This document shows, in pieces, positions 1-6,686 of a stretch of DNA of 7,640 nt. How positions within the stretch are numbered: position 1 is the first letter of the stretch; every line of letters starts with the position of its first letter. The position numbers were made by a program, and so were the translations under genes. This DNA is from Acidobacteriota bacterium (GTDB taxonomy: Bacteria > Acidobacteriota > Blastocatellia > Pyrinomonadales > Pyrinomonadaceae), in contig QHXE01000614.1 in the NCBI GenBank assembly GCA_003222835.1, positions 1-7,640 on the forward strand, given 5' to 3'. The notes beneath the pieces are model-generated. The model was not told the origin of the DNA, made no database searches, and saw only the letters and a program-made list of their open reading frames with translations.

Positions 1-1
1 T

Positions 2-391
2 TTCAGCTTGCGCGAACTCGAAGCTCGAATTAAGTCGGTACTGCGCAGAGCGCGGGCGGCCGCGGCCAGCGACGGCGGCGACGAAACGCCGATCGTTCGC
101 GGCGGCCTGCGGATCGATCCGGTCCGCCGAGAAGTAACGATTGGTGAGAAGCAGGTAGAACTGACTCCGAAAGAGTTTGATTTGCTGCGCTTATTCGCCG
201 CCAATCCCGGACGCGTTTTCCCGCGCAAGTACTTGCTCGAGAAAATCTGGGACTACTCGTATGAAGGTTACGACCGAACGATTGATTCTCACATCAATCG
301 GCTGCGGGCCAAGGTAGAAGACAATCCCGACAATCCTCAGTTGGTACTCACCGTCTGGGGTATTGGTTACAAGTTCACCGACGCAGAATAA
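2..391 (+). CDS. OmpR/PhoB-family response regulator, C-terminal part (5' truncated)
   Basis: The reading frame is open from the left edge and ends at TAA 389-391, leaving 129 visible residues. The first residues (FSLRELEARIKSVLRR) match the end of a receiver domain, where the PF(S)xxEL motif leads into the linker; the phosphoacceptor Asp lies outside the window. After a short acidic/Gly linker comes a complete Trans_reg_C winged helix: the LTPKEFDLLRLFAANPGRVF stretch, a recognition-helix region (DRTIDSHINRLRAKVE), and the closing wing hairpin with VWGIGYKF. Proteins of this family bind direct repeats at promoters once a sensor kinase phosphorylates them. No kinase gene follows: the next gene, 104 bp downstream, encodes a HEAT-repeat membrane protein. 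The partner kinase must lie upstream or elsewhere. The exact family member cannot be told from this half. The family assignment is very secure, while any link to the downstream operon is only positional. Confidence 0.95.
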   Translation, partial: FSLRELEARIKSVLRRARAAAASDGGDETPIVRGGLRIDPVRREVTIGEKQVELTPKEFDLLRLFAANPGRVFPRKYLLEKIWDYSYEGYDRTIDSHINRLRAKVEDNPDNPQLVLTVWGIGYKFTDAE

Positions 392-495
392 AGCTTATCC
401 TGTGCCTGCTCACCAGGCTGTCGGCTAATCCACATTTACCGCTGGAATTTTTCAGGCGAACCGCCGCACACCAAAGAAGGTCTTCCAGGTCCAGT

Positions 496-2208
496 ATGGT
501 GAAAGCTATGCCAAATCAGAAATCAGTTTCAGTTTTACCGCGATCGATCATGGCCGCTATCGGGTGCGCGTTTCTGCTTCTTTGCGCGGCCGGCACTGTC
601 CGCGCCGATGACGCATCTTCAGATGATCTCTTTTCGACAATCTTTTCGACTTACGGCATCACCGTCGTGCTGCTGCTGGTACTGGTCGGGCTGTTTGTTT
701 TCAAGAAGACTCGCGCCCGGAAAGAGGCCGCCGAATTCGAGGCCGCCAAGCCACAAAGACGCACGTCTCGGTCAGCAGCCGATTCATCAACGACAACCGT
801 GACGTCGCCACGCGAGCCGATCGTCTCAGACGAGCGCCGCGCAAGAGTTGAAGCGGTGCAACAGTGGGAGAATCCGCAGCCGGCTGCCGAAGCATCGGTT
901 TACGGCGCCTACCGAATCGACCAGGAGGTTGGAAAACTGGTTCTGGGCAAGCCGCATCGCATGGATGTGATGGCTTCGCGCGCGAATGAGGACAGGCGCG
1001 CAATCGAGGGCTCGCTGGTGAAAGCGCTGGACGGAGTTGACGCTACCGAAGAGAGTCGTGGACGAGTCCGCCGAGCTTTGGAAGAGTACGGATTTGTGGC
1101 CCGTCAAAGCGCCTCTCTATTGCTGGGCCGTGATGCCTGGGAGCGATCTTCCGCGGCGCGCATCCTGGGTCAAATTTGTTCGAAGACATCGCTGCCATTT
1201 CTGATCGAAGCTTTGCATGACGGCGATTCGGTGGTGCGCAATCAGGCCATCGCCAGTTTGGGCGAGCTGAAGATGCCGTCAGCAATCGGAGCTTTGCTCG
1301 ATATCGCGCGTCGACATCCGGACATCCCAGCTTCGCTGTTGAGCGAGACGTTGAGCGCCTGTTCGGTCGAAAGCCTGGGCTATCTCGATTCGCCATCTTC
1401 CGAACCGGCGATGATCGGCGATGGGCGCAGCGGCGCCGATCTGCGCGACTTGCAAATGTTTAAGTCGTTTGAAGACTTGCCGGCCGGACAAGAAGACCAG
1501 GCATTGACTGAAATACTGACGAAACTCGAGAACGGGGACGAACAAGGGCGCGCTCAAGCCGCGCAGCAATTGGGATTCCATGCGGCCCAGCGCTCAGTAT
1601 CGGCACTGTCGTCTTTGGCGTTGAACGACTCTCATTCGAGCGTCCGCGCGGCAGCCGTGTCGAGTTTGGGCGCCATCGATCACGAATCAGTATTCGCGCC
1701 GGTGCTAATCGCACTGGCCGATGAATCGCGAGAAGTCCGAGCGGCGGCAGCTCGCACTTTGACAAGTCTTCACTTCGATCGCGCGGATGCCTATTTACGA
1801 GTAATGGAATCGACCGACGCCCAGACGATGCGAGCGGTTGCGCAAGCCTGCATCACGACCGGCATCGTGGCGCAAACCGTCGATCGCCTCGCCAGCGAAG
1901 ATCGGCGTCAGGCGTACGAAGCTTTCTCGCTCTTTTCCCTACTGGCCAGGGCAGGTGAAACGCAGCCAATTCTTGATGCGATCCGGAACCATCGCGACGA
2001 CGAAGTTCGATTGTGCGCGGTGCGAGTGTTGAATGTCGCCGCCCTTCCCGAGTTGGCGCCCAAAGTTCGCGAGTTGGTTGCCGCCGAGGACATTCCTGAA
2101 AACGTTCGCACCGCAGTCTTGGAGGTTTTGTACAAATTGGATCAGGAGCAACCGATCTTCGACTTGGCCCCAGATGACAATGTCGAAGTGTCGTTGCATA
2201 ATTCCTAA
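496..2208 (+). CDS. Membrane-anchored HEAT-repeat protein with two HEAT halves (A and B)
   Basis: 570 residues, function unknown to me. Residues about 18-37 look like a signal peptide ending VRA before DDA. A short acidic exoplasmic stretch (38-53) and a transmembrane helix (about 54-70) follow, then KKTRARK, so the rest should be cytoplasmic. Residues 75-135 are a polar linker. Residues about 141-290 (half A) and 335-548 (half B) are helical HEAT/PBS-lyase-like repeats, recognised by recurring units such as LIEALHDGDSVVR, SSVRAAAVSSLG and SREVRAAAARTL. A linker at 291-334 separates the halves. Half A is homologous to the C-terminus of the next gene, and half B to the C-terminus of the third gene. 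HEAT solenoids generally serve as protein-binding scaffolds, and no catalytic motif is visible. ATG 508 (residue 5) may be the true start, since GGTGA at 498-502 lies 5 nt before it; AGAAGG at 475-480 is too far from ATG 496 to be a good site. Confidence 0.85.
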   Translation: MVKAMPNQKSVSVLPRSIMAAIGCAFLLLCAAGTVRADDASSDDLFSTIFSTYGITVVLLLVLVGLFVFKKTRARKEAAEFEAAKPQRRTSRSAADSSTTTVTSPREPIVSDERRARVEAVQQWENPQPAAEASVYGAYRIDQEVGKLVLGKPHRMDVMASRANEDRRAIEGSLVKALDGVDATEESRGRVRRALEEYGFVARQSASLLLGRDAWERSSAARILGQICSKTSLPFLIEALHDGDSVVRNQAIASLGELKMPSAIGALLDIARRHPDIPASLLSETLSACSVESLGYLDSPSSEPAMIGDGRSGADLRDLQMFKSFEDLPAGQEDQALTEILTKLENGDEQGRAQAAQQLGFHAAQRSVSALSSLALNDSHSSVRAAAVSSLGAIDHESVFAPVLIALADESREVRAAAARTLTSLHFDRADAYLRVMESTDAQTMRAVAQACITTGIVAQTVDRLASEDRRQAYEAFSLFSLLARAGETQPILDAIRNHRDDEVRLCAVRVLNVAALPELAPKVRELVAAEDIPENVRTAVLEVLYKLDQEQPIFDLAPDDNVEVSLHNS

Positions 2209-2239
2209 ACTCAGACGGTTTATCGTTGTGTTGCCCCCA

Positions 2240-4087
2240 ATGATGAAAACCATGAAGCCATCGCCCCGTCGTATCCGCCTCTCGCGTCTGATCGTGAAGT
2301 CCGGTGTGGCTATTCTTCTTTGCGGTGTGACGGTCACAGCGCAGAGCCGGATCATCAGGCCGCAGACACAACCAACCGCCAGCGCTTCGGCAAGGCGCCA
2401 GCACACTGCGACATTACGGGCGAGCGATTCGCCGGACGGATCGCGCGTGGCGCTAAGCTCGGATCAGTCTTTGAATGACTATGAAGCTTATCGCCGAGGC
2501 GATCGCTTCTACGTGAAAATTCCCCAGAGCGAAGTCCCGCGAGCCGAGACTGTTCGCGGTCGAGGCTTTGCCGACGTAAAGGCGCAGAAGGCCGGTGACA
2601 GCACCGTCGTCTCGTTTCGACTGCAACCCGGCGCCACGGCGCACGTCGAGCAACGTGGAAGCAAACTTGACGTAGTCTTCACCGTTCCGGGCGGGCGAAC
2701 TCTAAGCACATCGAATGCCGGTTCAAACGCGCGATCGAATGTCGGGCCGGAAGCAAATAAGAGGTCCGCGTCGCAGAAAAATGCCGCCACCCAAACTGGA
2801 AACCTCAAGGCCTCGCCCACAGCGAGCAATAAAAATTCGGCCGCGCGCAATCCGGCCACTTTATCGCCGCTCGATGCTAAGTCATCGAAAACCGGCTCCA
2901 ACTTATCTAAGGCCGGCGACCCTGGAGCATCGCCCAAGACTTCAGCGTCTAAGCCAGATGCGACACCTGAGTCTCTAACGTCGACTGCCACGCCGGAATC
3001 AAAACCGAATACCACACCTGAATCTTCGCCTCGGCCTTCGCCAACCGCCAAGCCTTCGCCATCGGTAACGCAAAAGGGAGCTACGGTGGCGGCTTCATCA
3101 CCTGCGACTCAATCAACTTCTACGACCGTACGCCCTGACGAAACGTCTCAGGCCGCGACCAGTTTGAAAGAGCGTGTGCGCTATTGGATTCTGCTCGCGC
3201 AGCTAAATCCGATACCGGTGGCGATCGGACTCGGGCTTCTTCTGCTACTAATCGGGCTCTTGATTTTGCAGCGGCGTCGCGCTAGAGGAACACGCGGAGT
3301 GCGAACGAGTAAAGTTGAAGCTCGATCAGAAAAGGTTGCTCCCGAGCCGGTCGCAACGATCAAACCCGCGGAAGCGAAATCCGACGCCGTTCCCGCAGGG
3401 GCGGTTTCAGGCGCGGCCGCGGCTGTGGTGGCAACCGGAACAGCCGTAGTCAAAGAACCGAAACGCGAAACAGCGTCCACGTCCAAAGTGTCGGCAGCCG
3501 ATGGTGTGCGCCGCGAACGAGTGACCCTCATCGCCGAACAAGCAAAGAAAGTTTTGGCAGGTGATGAATATAATCGGGACATAATCGGCGCCCCCGATCG
3601 CGAAACCAGGCAACTGGTCGGAGCGGAATTGTTGACCGGCCTTGTTGGCCGCGACGCCGTTCGTCGCGAACGCGCGCGCGAGGCATTCATGAAGCATGGT
3701 TATTTCGACGACGCCACCCGCGATTTGCGCGTGGCTGAATCTGCGAATGAGCGCGCCGCCGCAGCGCGACGCCTTAGCTTCGTCCACGATCGCGAAGCTA
3801 CACCGCACTTGATCGGTGCGCTCCACGATGCATCTCCGGATGTTCGTCGCGCCGCCGTTGAAGCGCTGATCGACTTGCGAGATCCGTCAGCGATTGGTCC
3901 ACTGAACAACCTGATGCAAACTGAGAACGATCGAAAAGTGCCGCGTACTCTGATCAAGCATGCGATTGATGCCTGCGCCACTAGTGCGCCCGAATCAGCG
4001 CCGCCAGGTGTTTCGAGCGTTGTGCCCGCAGCCGGTCCCGAACCTTCCCTGCCTGTCGAACACGAACGCGAGGTCATCGAACTATGA
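2240..4087 (+). CDS. Secreted AMIN-like domain, Ser/Thr/Pro linker, TM helix and cytoplasmic HEAT domain
   Basis: 615 residues from ATG 2240. Order of parts: a basic N-terminus and signal peptide (about 1-34, VTA before QS); a beta-rich segment at 56-150 resembling an AMIN domain (alternating strands around RVALSSDQSLNDYEAY, GDRFYVKIPQ, TVVSFRLQPG, SKLDVVFTVPG); a Ser/Thr/Pro/Ala/Lys linker of about 160 residues (151-312) with three TPES motifs; a transmembrane helix (about 324-344) followed by RRRARGTR; an Ala-rich stretch; and a HEAT-type domain (428-580) homologous to half A of the preceding gene. AMIN domains in known proteins target periplasmic or envelope sites such as peptidoglycan or secretin machinery. 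A protein with AMIN outside and HEAT inside could therefore couple the two compartments; this is inference. Start choice: the frame stays open upstream to 2033, but that would overlap the previous gene and lose the N-terminal signal peptide. ATG 2243, ATG 2252 and GTG 2228 are alternatives, and none has a clear Shine-Dalgarno sequence. Confidence 0.8.
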   Translation: MMKTMKPSPRRIRLSRLIVKSGVAILLCGVTVTAQSRIIRPQTQPTASASARRQHTATLRASDSPDGSRVALSSDQSLNDYEAYRRGDRFYVKIPQSEVPRAETVRGRGFADVKAQKAGDSTVVSFRLQPGATAHVEQRGSKLDVVFTVPGGRTLSTSNAGSNARSNVGPEANKRSASQKNAATQTGNLKASPTASNKNSAARNPATLSPLDAKSSKTGSNLSKAGDPGASPKTSASKPDATPESLTSTATPESKPNTTPESSPRPSPTAKPSPSVTQKGATVAASSPATQSTSTTVRPDETSQAATSLKERVRYWILLAQLNPIPVAIGLGLLLLLIGLLILQRRRARGTRGVRTSKVEARSEKVAPEPVATIKPAEAKSDAVPAGAVSGAAAAVVATGTAVVKEPKRETASTSKVSAADGVRRERVTLIAEQAKKVLAGDEYNRDIIGAPDRETRQLVGAELLTGLVGRDAVRRERAREAFMKHGYFDDATRDLRVAESANERAAAARRLSFVHDREATPHLIGALHDASPDVRRAAVEALIDLRDPSAIGPLNNLMQTENDRKVPRTLIKHAIDACATSAPESAPPGVSSVVPAAGPEPSLPVEHEREVIEL

Positions 4088-6426
4088 CAGCCCAAAATCT
4101 TCTTTCCCAACTCCGCGAAAAAGGAGTGGAGCTAAGGACCAGCGACGGCGATCGCCTGGTGATTGACGCGCCGAAAGGCACGATCACCGACGAGTTGCGT
4201 GATGCGCTCAAGACACACAAGACGGAACTCTTGCAGATTCTCAAGAGTGAAAACGCGCCGAATCAGCCGGCCATTGCCGCCATTGAAATCGAGCCACACG
4301 TTGCGGACAAGCCAGCTATCGCGGTCACGTCCGTTTCCCAAACAGAGAAGCAAGTCGCGACTCCAACCAAGCCGCCGAAAGTCGCCGCTCCTGCCCCGCA
4401 AACTCAAGCTGAGGTCGCGGCCGGCGGCATGGCTGAAGAAATCGCGCAATTGGAAGCCGAGCTGCTGCGATTGCGCACGGAAGAGGAAGCTCGTCACGCT
4501 GAGTTCGAAACTGCACGCCTGCCTTCTGAGAATGCTTTGCGAGCCGAGCAGGAACGTTGGCGCAAGGCGGAAGAGGACATTGCCCGTCGCCGCGCCGAGC
4601 AGGAGAAACAGCGCATCGAAGCTGAGGTTCGCGAGCGCACTGCCGAAGAGCATCGGCGCCAGATTGCCGAACAGGAAATCGCGCGCGCGGAAGAAGAAGT
4701 AATGCGCATGCGCTCGATGGAAGAAACTCGACGCTCCGAAGTTGACGGACAGCGACGCGCGGCCCAACAGGCGCACGAATCTGAGTTGGCGGCGCTACGC
4801 AAGATCGAAGAAGAGCAATCCACTCGTCGCGCTGAAGAAGAGCGGCGTTATCTGGAAACAGAAGCGCGCAAGAGAGCGCAGGAAGAAGAATTACGGCGTC
4901 GCGCCGAGGCAGGATTCCGGGCGGTGGAAGATCAAATTGAGCGCGTACGCGCCCGGGAACAGGCGCGAATGAACGCTGCTAAGGAAGCTCGCCGCTTCGC
5001 CGATGAAACTGCGCGTCGCCGCATCGAGGAAGAAGCTCGTCGCAAAGTTGAAGAGGAAGCTCGTCGTCGCGCTGAAGAGGAAGCTCGCCTGCGCGTAGAG
5101 ATCGAAGCACAGGTGCGGGCCGAAGCCGAAGCGCGACGCAAAGCGGAAGAAGAGACTCGTCGTCGCGTCGAAGAAGAAGCGCGTCGCCGTGCCCAGGAGG
5201 AAGCTGAGCGCCTGGCTGCTGAACAGGCACGCCATCAGGCCGAAGAAGAGGCGCGCCGCCGGGCTGAGGGAGAAGCTCGAAATCGTCTTGAAGAGGAAGC
5301 GCGCTTACGCGCCGAAGAAGAAGCCCGCCATCGTGCCGAAGAGCAGGCCCGTTTGCAGGCGGAAGAGGAAGCGCGGCAAAAAGCCGAAGCCGAAGCTCGT
5401 CAACGCGCCGAACTCGAAGCTCGCATTCGCGCTGAAGTTGAAGCGAAGATTCGCGCCGAGGAAGCCGAGCGCCGAGAGACCGACCAAGCTGCTCGCCGTC
5501 GCGCCGAGCACGAACGAATCCTGGCTGAAGAAACTGCAAAGGCCCAACAACAGCGCGAATACATTTTCGAACTTGAGCGACCGGAGAGTGCCGGAACCCG
5601 GAGCGATAGCAATGGGCCCGGGACTCCGGAGTTCGAAATCGAACCTGCCCAAGCCGAAGAGCCCGCCACGCAAACAGCGGTGCCTGCCAAAGTTACCGAG
5701 ATCGCCGAATGGTTCGACGTTAGCCTGAATCACCGAGAACAAGCTGCGCCACTTTCAGAAGATCAATTTGCTCCCATTCATGACGACGCTGATGGAGAGT
5801 TTCATCCCGTCAGCGTGCCCGAGACTCCATTTGAAGGCGCCGGTGTTTCATCTACCCTGCTGAGTCAGCTCCAAAGCAGTAAACCCAAGGACCGTGCGGC
5901 CGCACTCTCGGAATTACCGGAGGTTGGCGGCGAAGATTCTTTTCACCGCATCAACGCTGCGTTTGACGATCAGGCCGTCGAGGTCCGCAGCGCCGCAGCG
6001 CGCGCCCTGTTTGATTTTCAGGAAGATCGTGCCGCTGCCTTCACGCGCGCGTTGCGCGAAGCTGCGCCTGATCGGCGGCGTAAAATTGGATCGGCGATCG
6101 CTTCTTCGGGTCTCGCTAACGAAGCGATCAGGAATCTTACCGGCGAGAGCCGGGACAAAACTTACGATGCATTTTCGCTGCTGTTTCTGATGTCGAAAGC
6201 CGGCGAAGTTCAACCTCTAATGCGCGCCATCGAAGAGCATCCAAATATCGAAGTGCGACTCGCCGTAGTAAAGCTGCTGGCATTAAGTGGCCAACCCGAC
6301 ATCCTTCCCGCATTTCGGCGCATGGCCGTGCGTGGCTCCCTGCCACCAGAAGTGCGTTCAGCAGTAATGGAAGCCATCTACCAAATCACGAGTCAATCGC
6401 CCGCTGAAGCACCGTCGATTGCCTAG
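4084..6426 (+). CDS. TubC_N-like docking domain fused to a giant charged helix and C-terminal HEAT domain
   Basis: 780 residues with no signal peptide or membrane helix, so predicted cytoplasmic. Residues 3-55 match the TubC N-terminal docking fold known from NRPS/PKS subunits: LLSQLREKGVEL, then GDRLVIDAPKG, then ITDELRDALKTHKTELLQIL. A Pro/Ala/Gln/Thr linker (56-114) follows. Residues about 116-492 are an uninterrupted Glu/Arg/Ala helix; 283-458 keep an exact 8-residue period with consensus EEEARRRA. An acidic linker (about 495-585) leads to a HEAT-like domain (586-768) homologous to half B of the first gene in this operon: 76 residues align without gaps (473-548 there, 693-768 here), with about 30 identities by hand count. 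The ATG overlaps the previous stop (ATGA), and GAGGT at 4070-4074 lies 9 nt upstream, so translation is probably coupled. No enzymatic motif is seen. TolA- or myosin-like names would reflect helix composition only. Confidence 0.85.
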   Translation: MTAQNLLSQLREKGVELRTSDGDRLVIDAPKGTITDELRDALKTHKTELLQILKSENAPNQPAIAAIEIEPHVADKPAIAVTSVSQTEKQVATPTKPPKVAAPAPQTQAEVAAGGMAEEIAQLEAELLRLRTEEEARHAEFETARLPSENALRAEQERWRKAEEDIARRRAEQEKQRIEAEVRERTAEEHRRQIAEQEIARAEEEVMRMRSMEETRRSEVDGQRRAAQQAHESELAALRKIEEEQSTRRAEEERRYLETEARKRAQEEELRRRAEAGFRAVEDQIERVRAREQARMNAAKEARRFADETARRRIEEEARRKVEEEARRRAEEEARLRVEIEAQVRAEAEARRKAEEETRRRVEEEARRRAQEEAERLAAEQARHQAEEEARRRAEGEARNRLEEEARLRAEEEARHRAEEQARLQAEEEARQKAEAEARQRAELEARIRAEVEAKIRAEEAERRETDQAARRRAEHERILAEETAKAQQQREYIFELERPESAGTRSDSNGPGTPEFEIEPAQAEEPATQTAVPAKVTEIAEWFDVSLNHREQAAPLSEDQFAPIHDDADGEFHPVSVPETPFEGAGVSSTLLSQLQSSKPKDRAAALSELPEVGGEDSFHRINAAFDDQAVEVRSAAARALFDFQEDRAAAFTRALREAAPDRRRKIGSAIASSGLANEAIRNLTGESRDKTYDAFSLLFLMSKAGEVQPLMRAIEEHPNIEVRLAVVKLLALSGQPDILPAFRRMAVRGSLPPEVRSAVMEAIYQITSQSPAEAPSIA
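4930..5457 (+). repeat. Degenerate 24-bp tandem repeat encoding 22 octads
   Basis: Inside the third operon gene, residues 283-458 read as 22 consecutive 8-residue units of the type EEEARRRA with no phase break. At DNA level this is a 24-bp period built around a GA(A/G)GA(A/G)GAAGCTCGTCGTCGCGCT-like unit. Third positions and several codons vary between copies, so the copies are old or under coding selection rather than freshly amplified. In each unit E1, E2 and E3 are placed four residues before R5, R6 and R7, which favours intrahelical salt bridges. Confidence 0.9.
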
Positions 6427-6449
6427 ACTTCGCTCACGCAACTTTCAAG

Positions 6450-6480
6450 AGGCGCAGACTGATTCGGTCTGCGCCTTTTG
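6450..6480 (+). terminator. Intrinsic terminator of the three-gene operon
   Basis: A perfect 10-bp inverted repeat (AGGCGCAGAC at 6450-6459 and GTCTGCGCCT at 6467-6476) encloses a 7-nt loop and runs into TTTT (6476-6479). The stem can extend outward to 14 bp with one G-T wobble using CAAG before and TTTG after. It begins 23 bp after the stop of the last operon gene. The A-containing left flank means it may also act weakly on the opposite strand. Confidence 0.9.
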
Positions 6481-6572
6481 TCTATCAAGGGCAAAATGCA
6501 TTTAGTATTGGATTAACGGCTTTGTATTAATCTTCCGCCGAGGACGAAGCATCGCGCGCAGTTGGCTATTTC

Positions 6573-6604
6573 CGCGAAAAGTTGAGCGCTCATACGATTT
6601 CGCG
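6573..6604. promoter_or_regulatory. Nested palindrome in the gap before priA (possible operator, weak)
   Basis: CGCGAAA (6573-6579) and TTTCGCG (6598-6604) are inverted repeats 18 nt apart, and an exact 8-bp palindrome GAGCGCTC (6584-6591) lies between them. This symmetry sits in the only substantial non-coding stretch, 6481-6686. I see no other defined element there apart from a poor promoter-like pair (TTTAGT at 6501, TATTAA at 6525, spacing 18). Such short matches can arise by chance. Confidence 0.2.
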
Positions 6605-6686
6605 ATCGAGAAAAATAGCAGTCCCTTTGCTTTTGATTTTTGAATGTTCAGGTTAGCCTTTGATCGCCTAATCGTAAGGTTCTTCA

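Noticed and set aside
404..418. Small hairpin GCCTG-CTCAC-CAGGC after the response regulator as a terminator
   Set aside because: The stem is only 5 bp and no T-run follows.
2033..2239. Upstream extension of the second operon gene to a start at 2033
   Set aside because: It would overlap the first gene by 176 bp and bury a clear signal peptide that begins after ATG 2240; the added residues look like out-of-frame translation of the HEAT gene.
1853..2404. Antisense open frame (183 aa) over the first/second gene junction
   Set aside because: It is opposite a well-supported HEAT coding region and a signal peptide, and its composition looks like shadow translation.
4930..5457. CRISPR-like array
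   Set aside because: The 24-bp periodicity is continuous with no spacers and is fully explained by protein octads.
4979..5539. Long antisense open frame (186 aa) opposite the octad repeat
   Set aside because: It follows automatically from the 24-bp Glu/Arg/Ala codon repeat, which lacks stop codons on the other strand; its Leu/Arg/Pro-rich product has no recognisable domain.
4432..5559. Assignment of the third operon protein to TolA, IF-2 or a myosin-like family
   Set aside because: Similarity would rest on Glu/Arg/Ala composition; it lacks an N-terminal membrane anchor, a GTPase domain or a motor domain, and has TubC_N-like and HEAT ends instead.
6501..6530. Promoter-like pair TTTAGT / TATTAA before priA
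   Set aside because: The -35 match is poor, the 18-nt spacing and AT-rich surroundings make chance likely, and the site is about 157 bp from the start codon.
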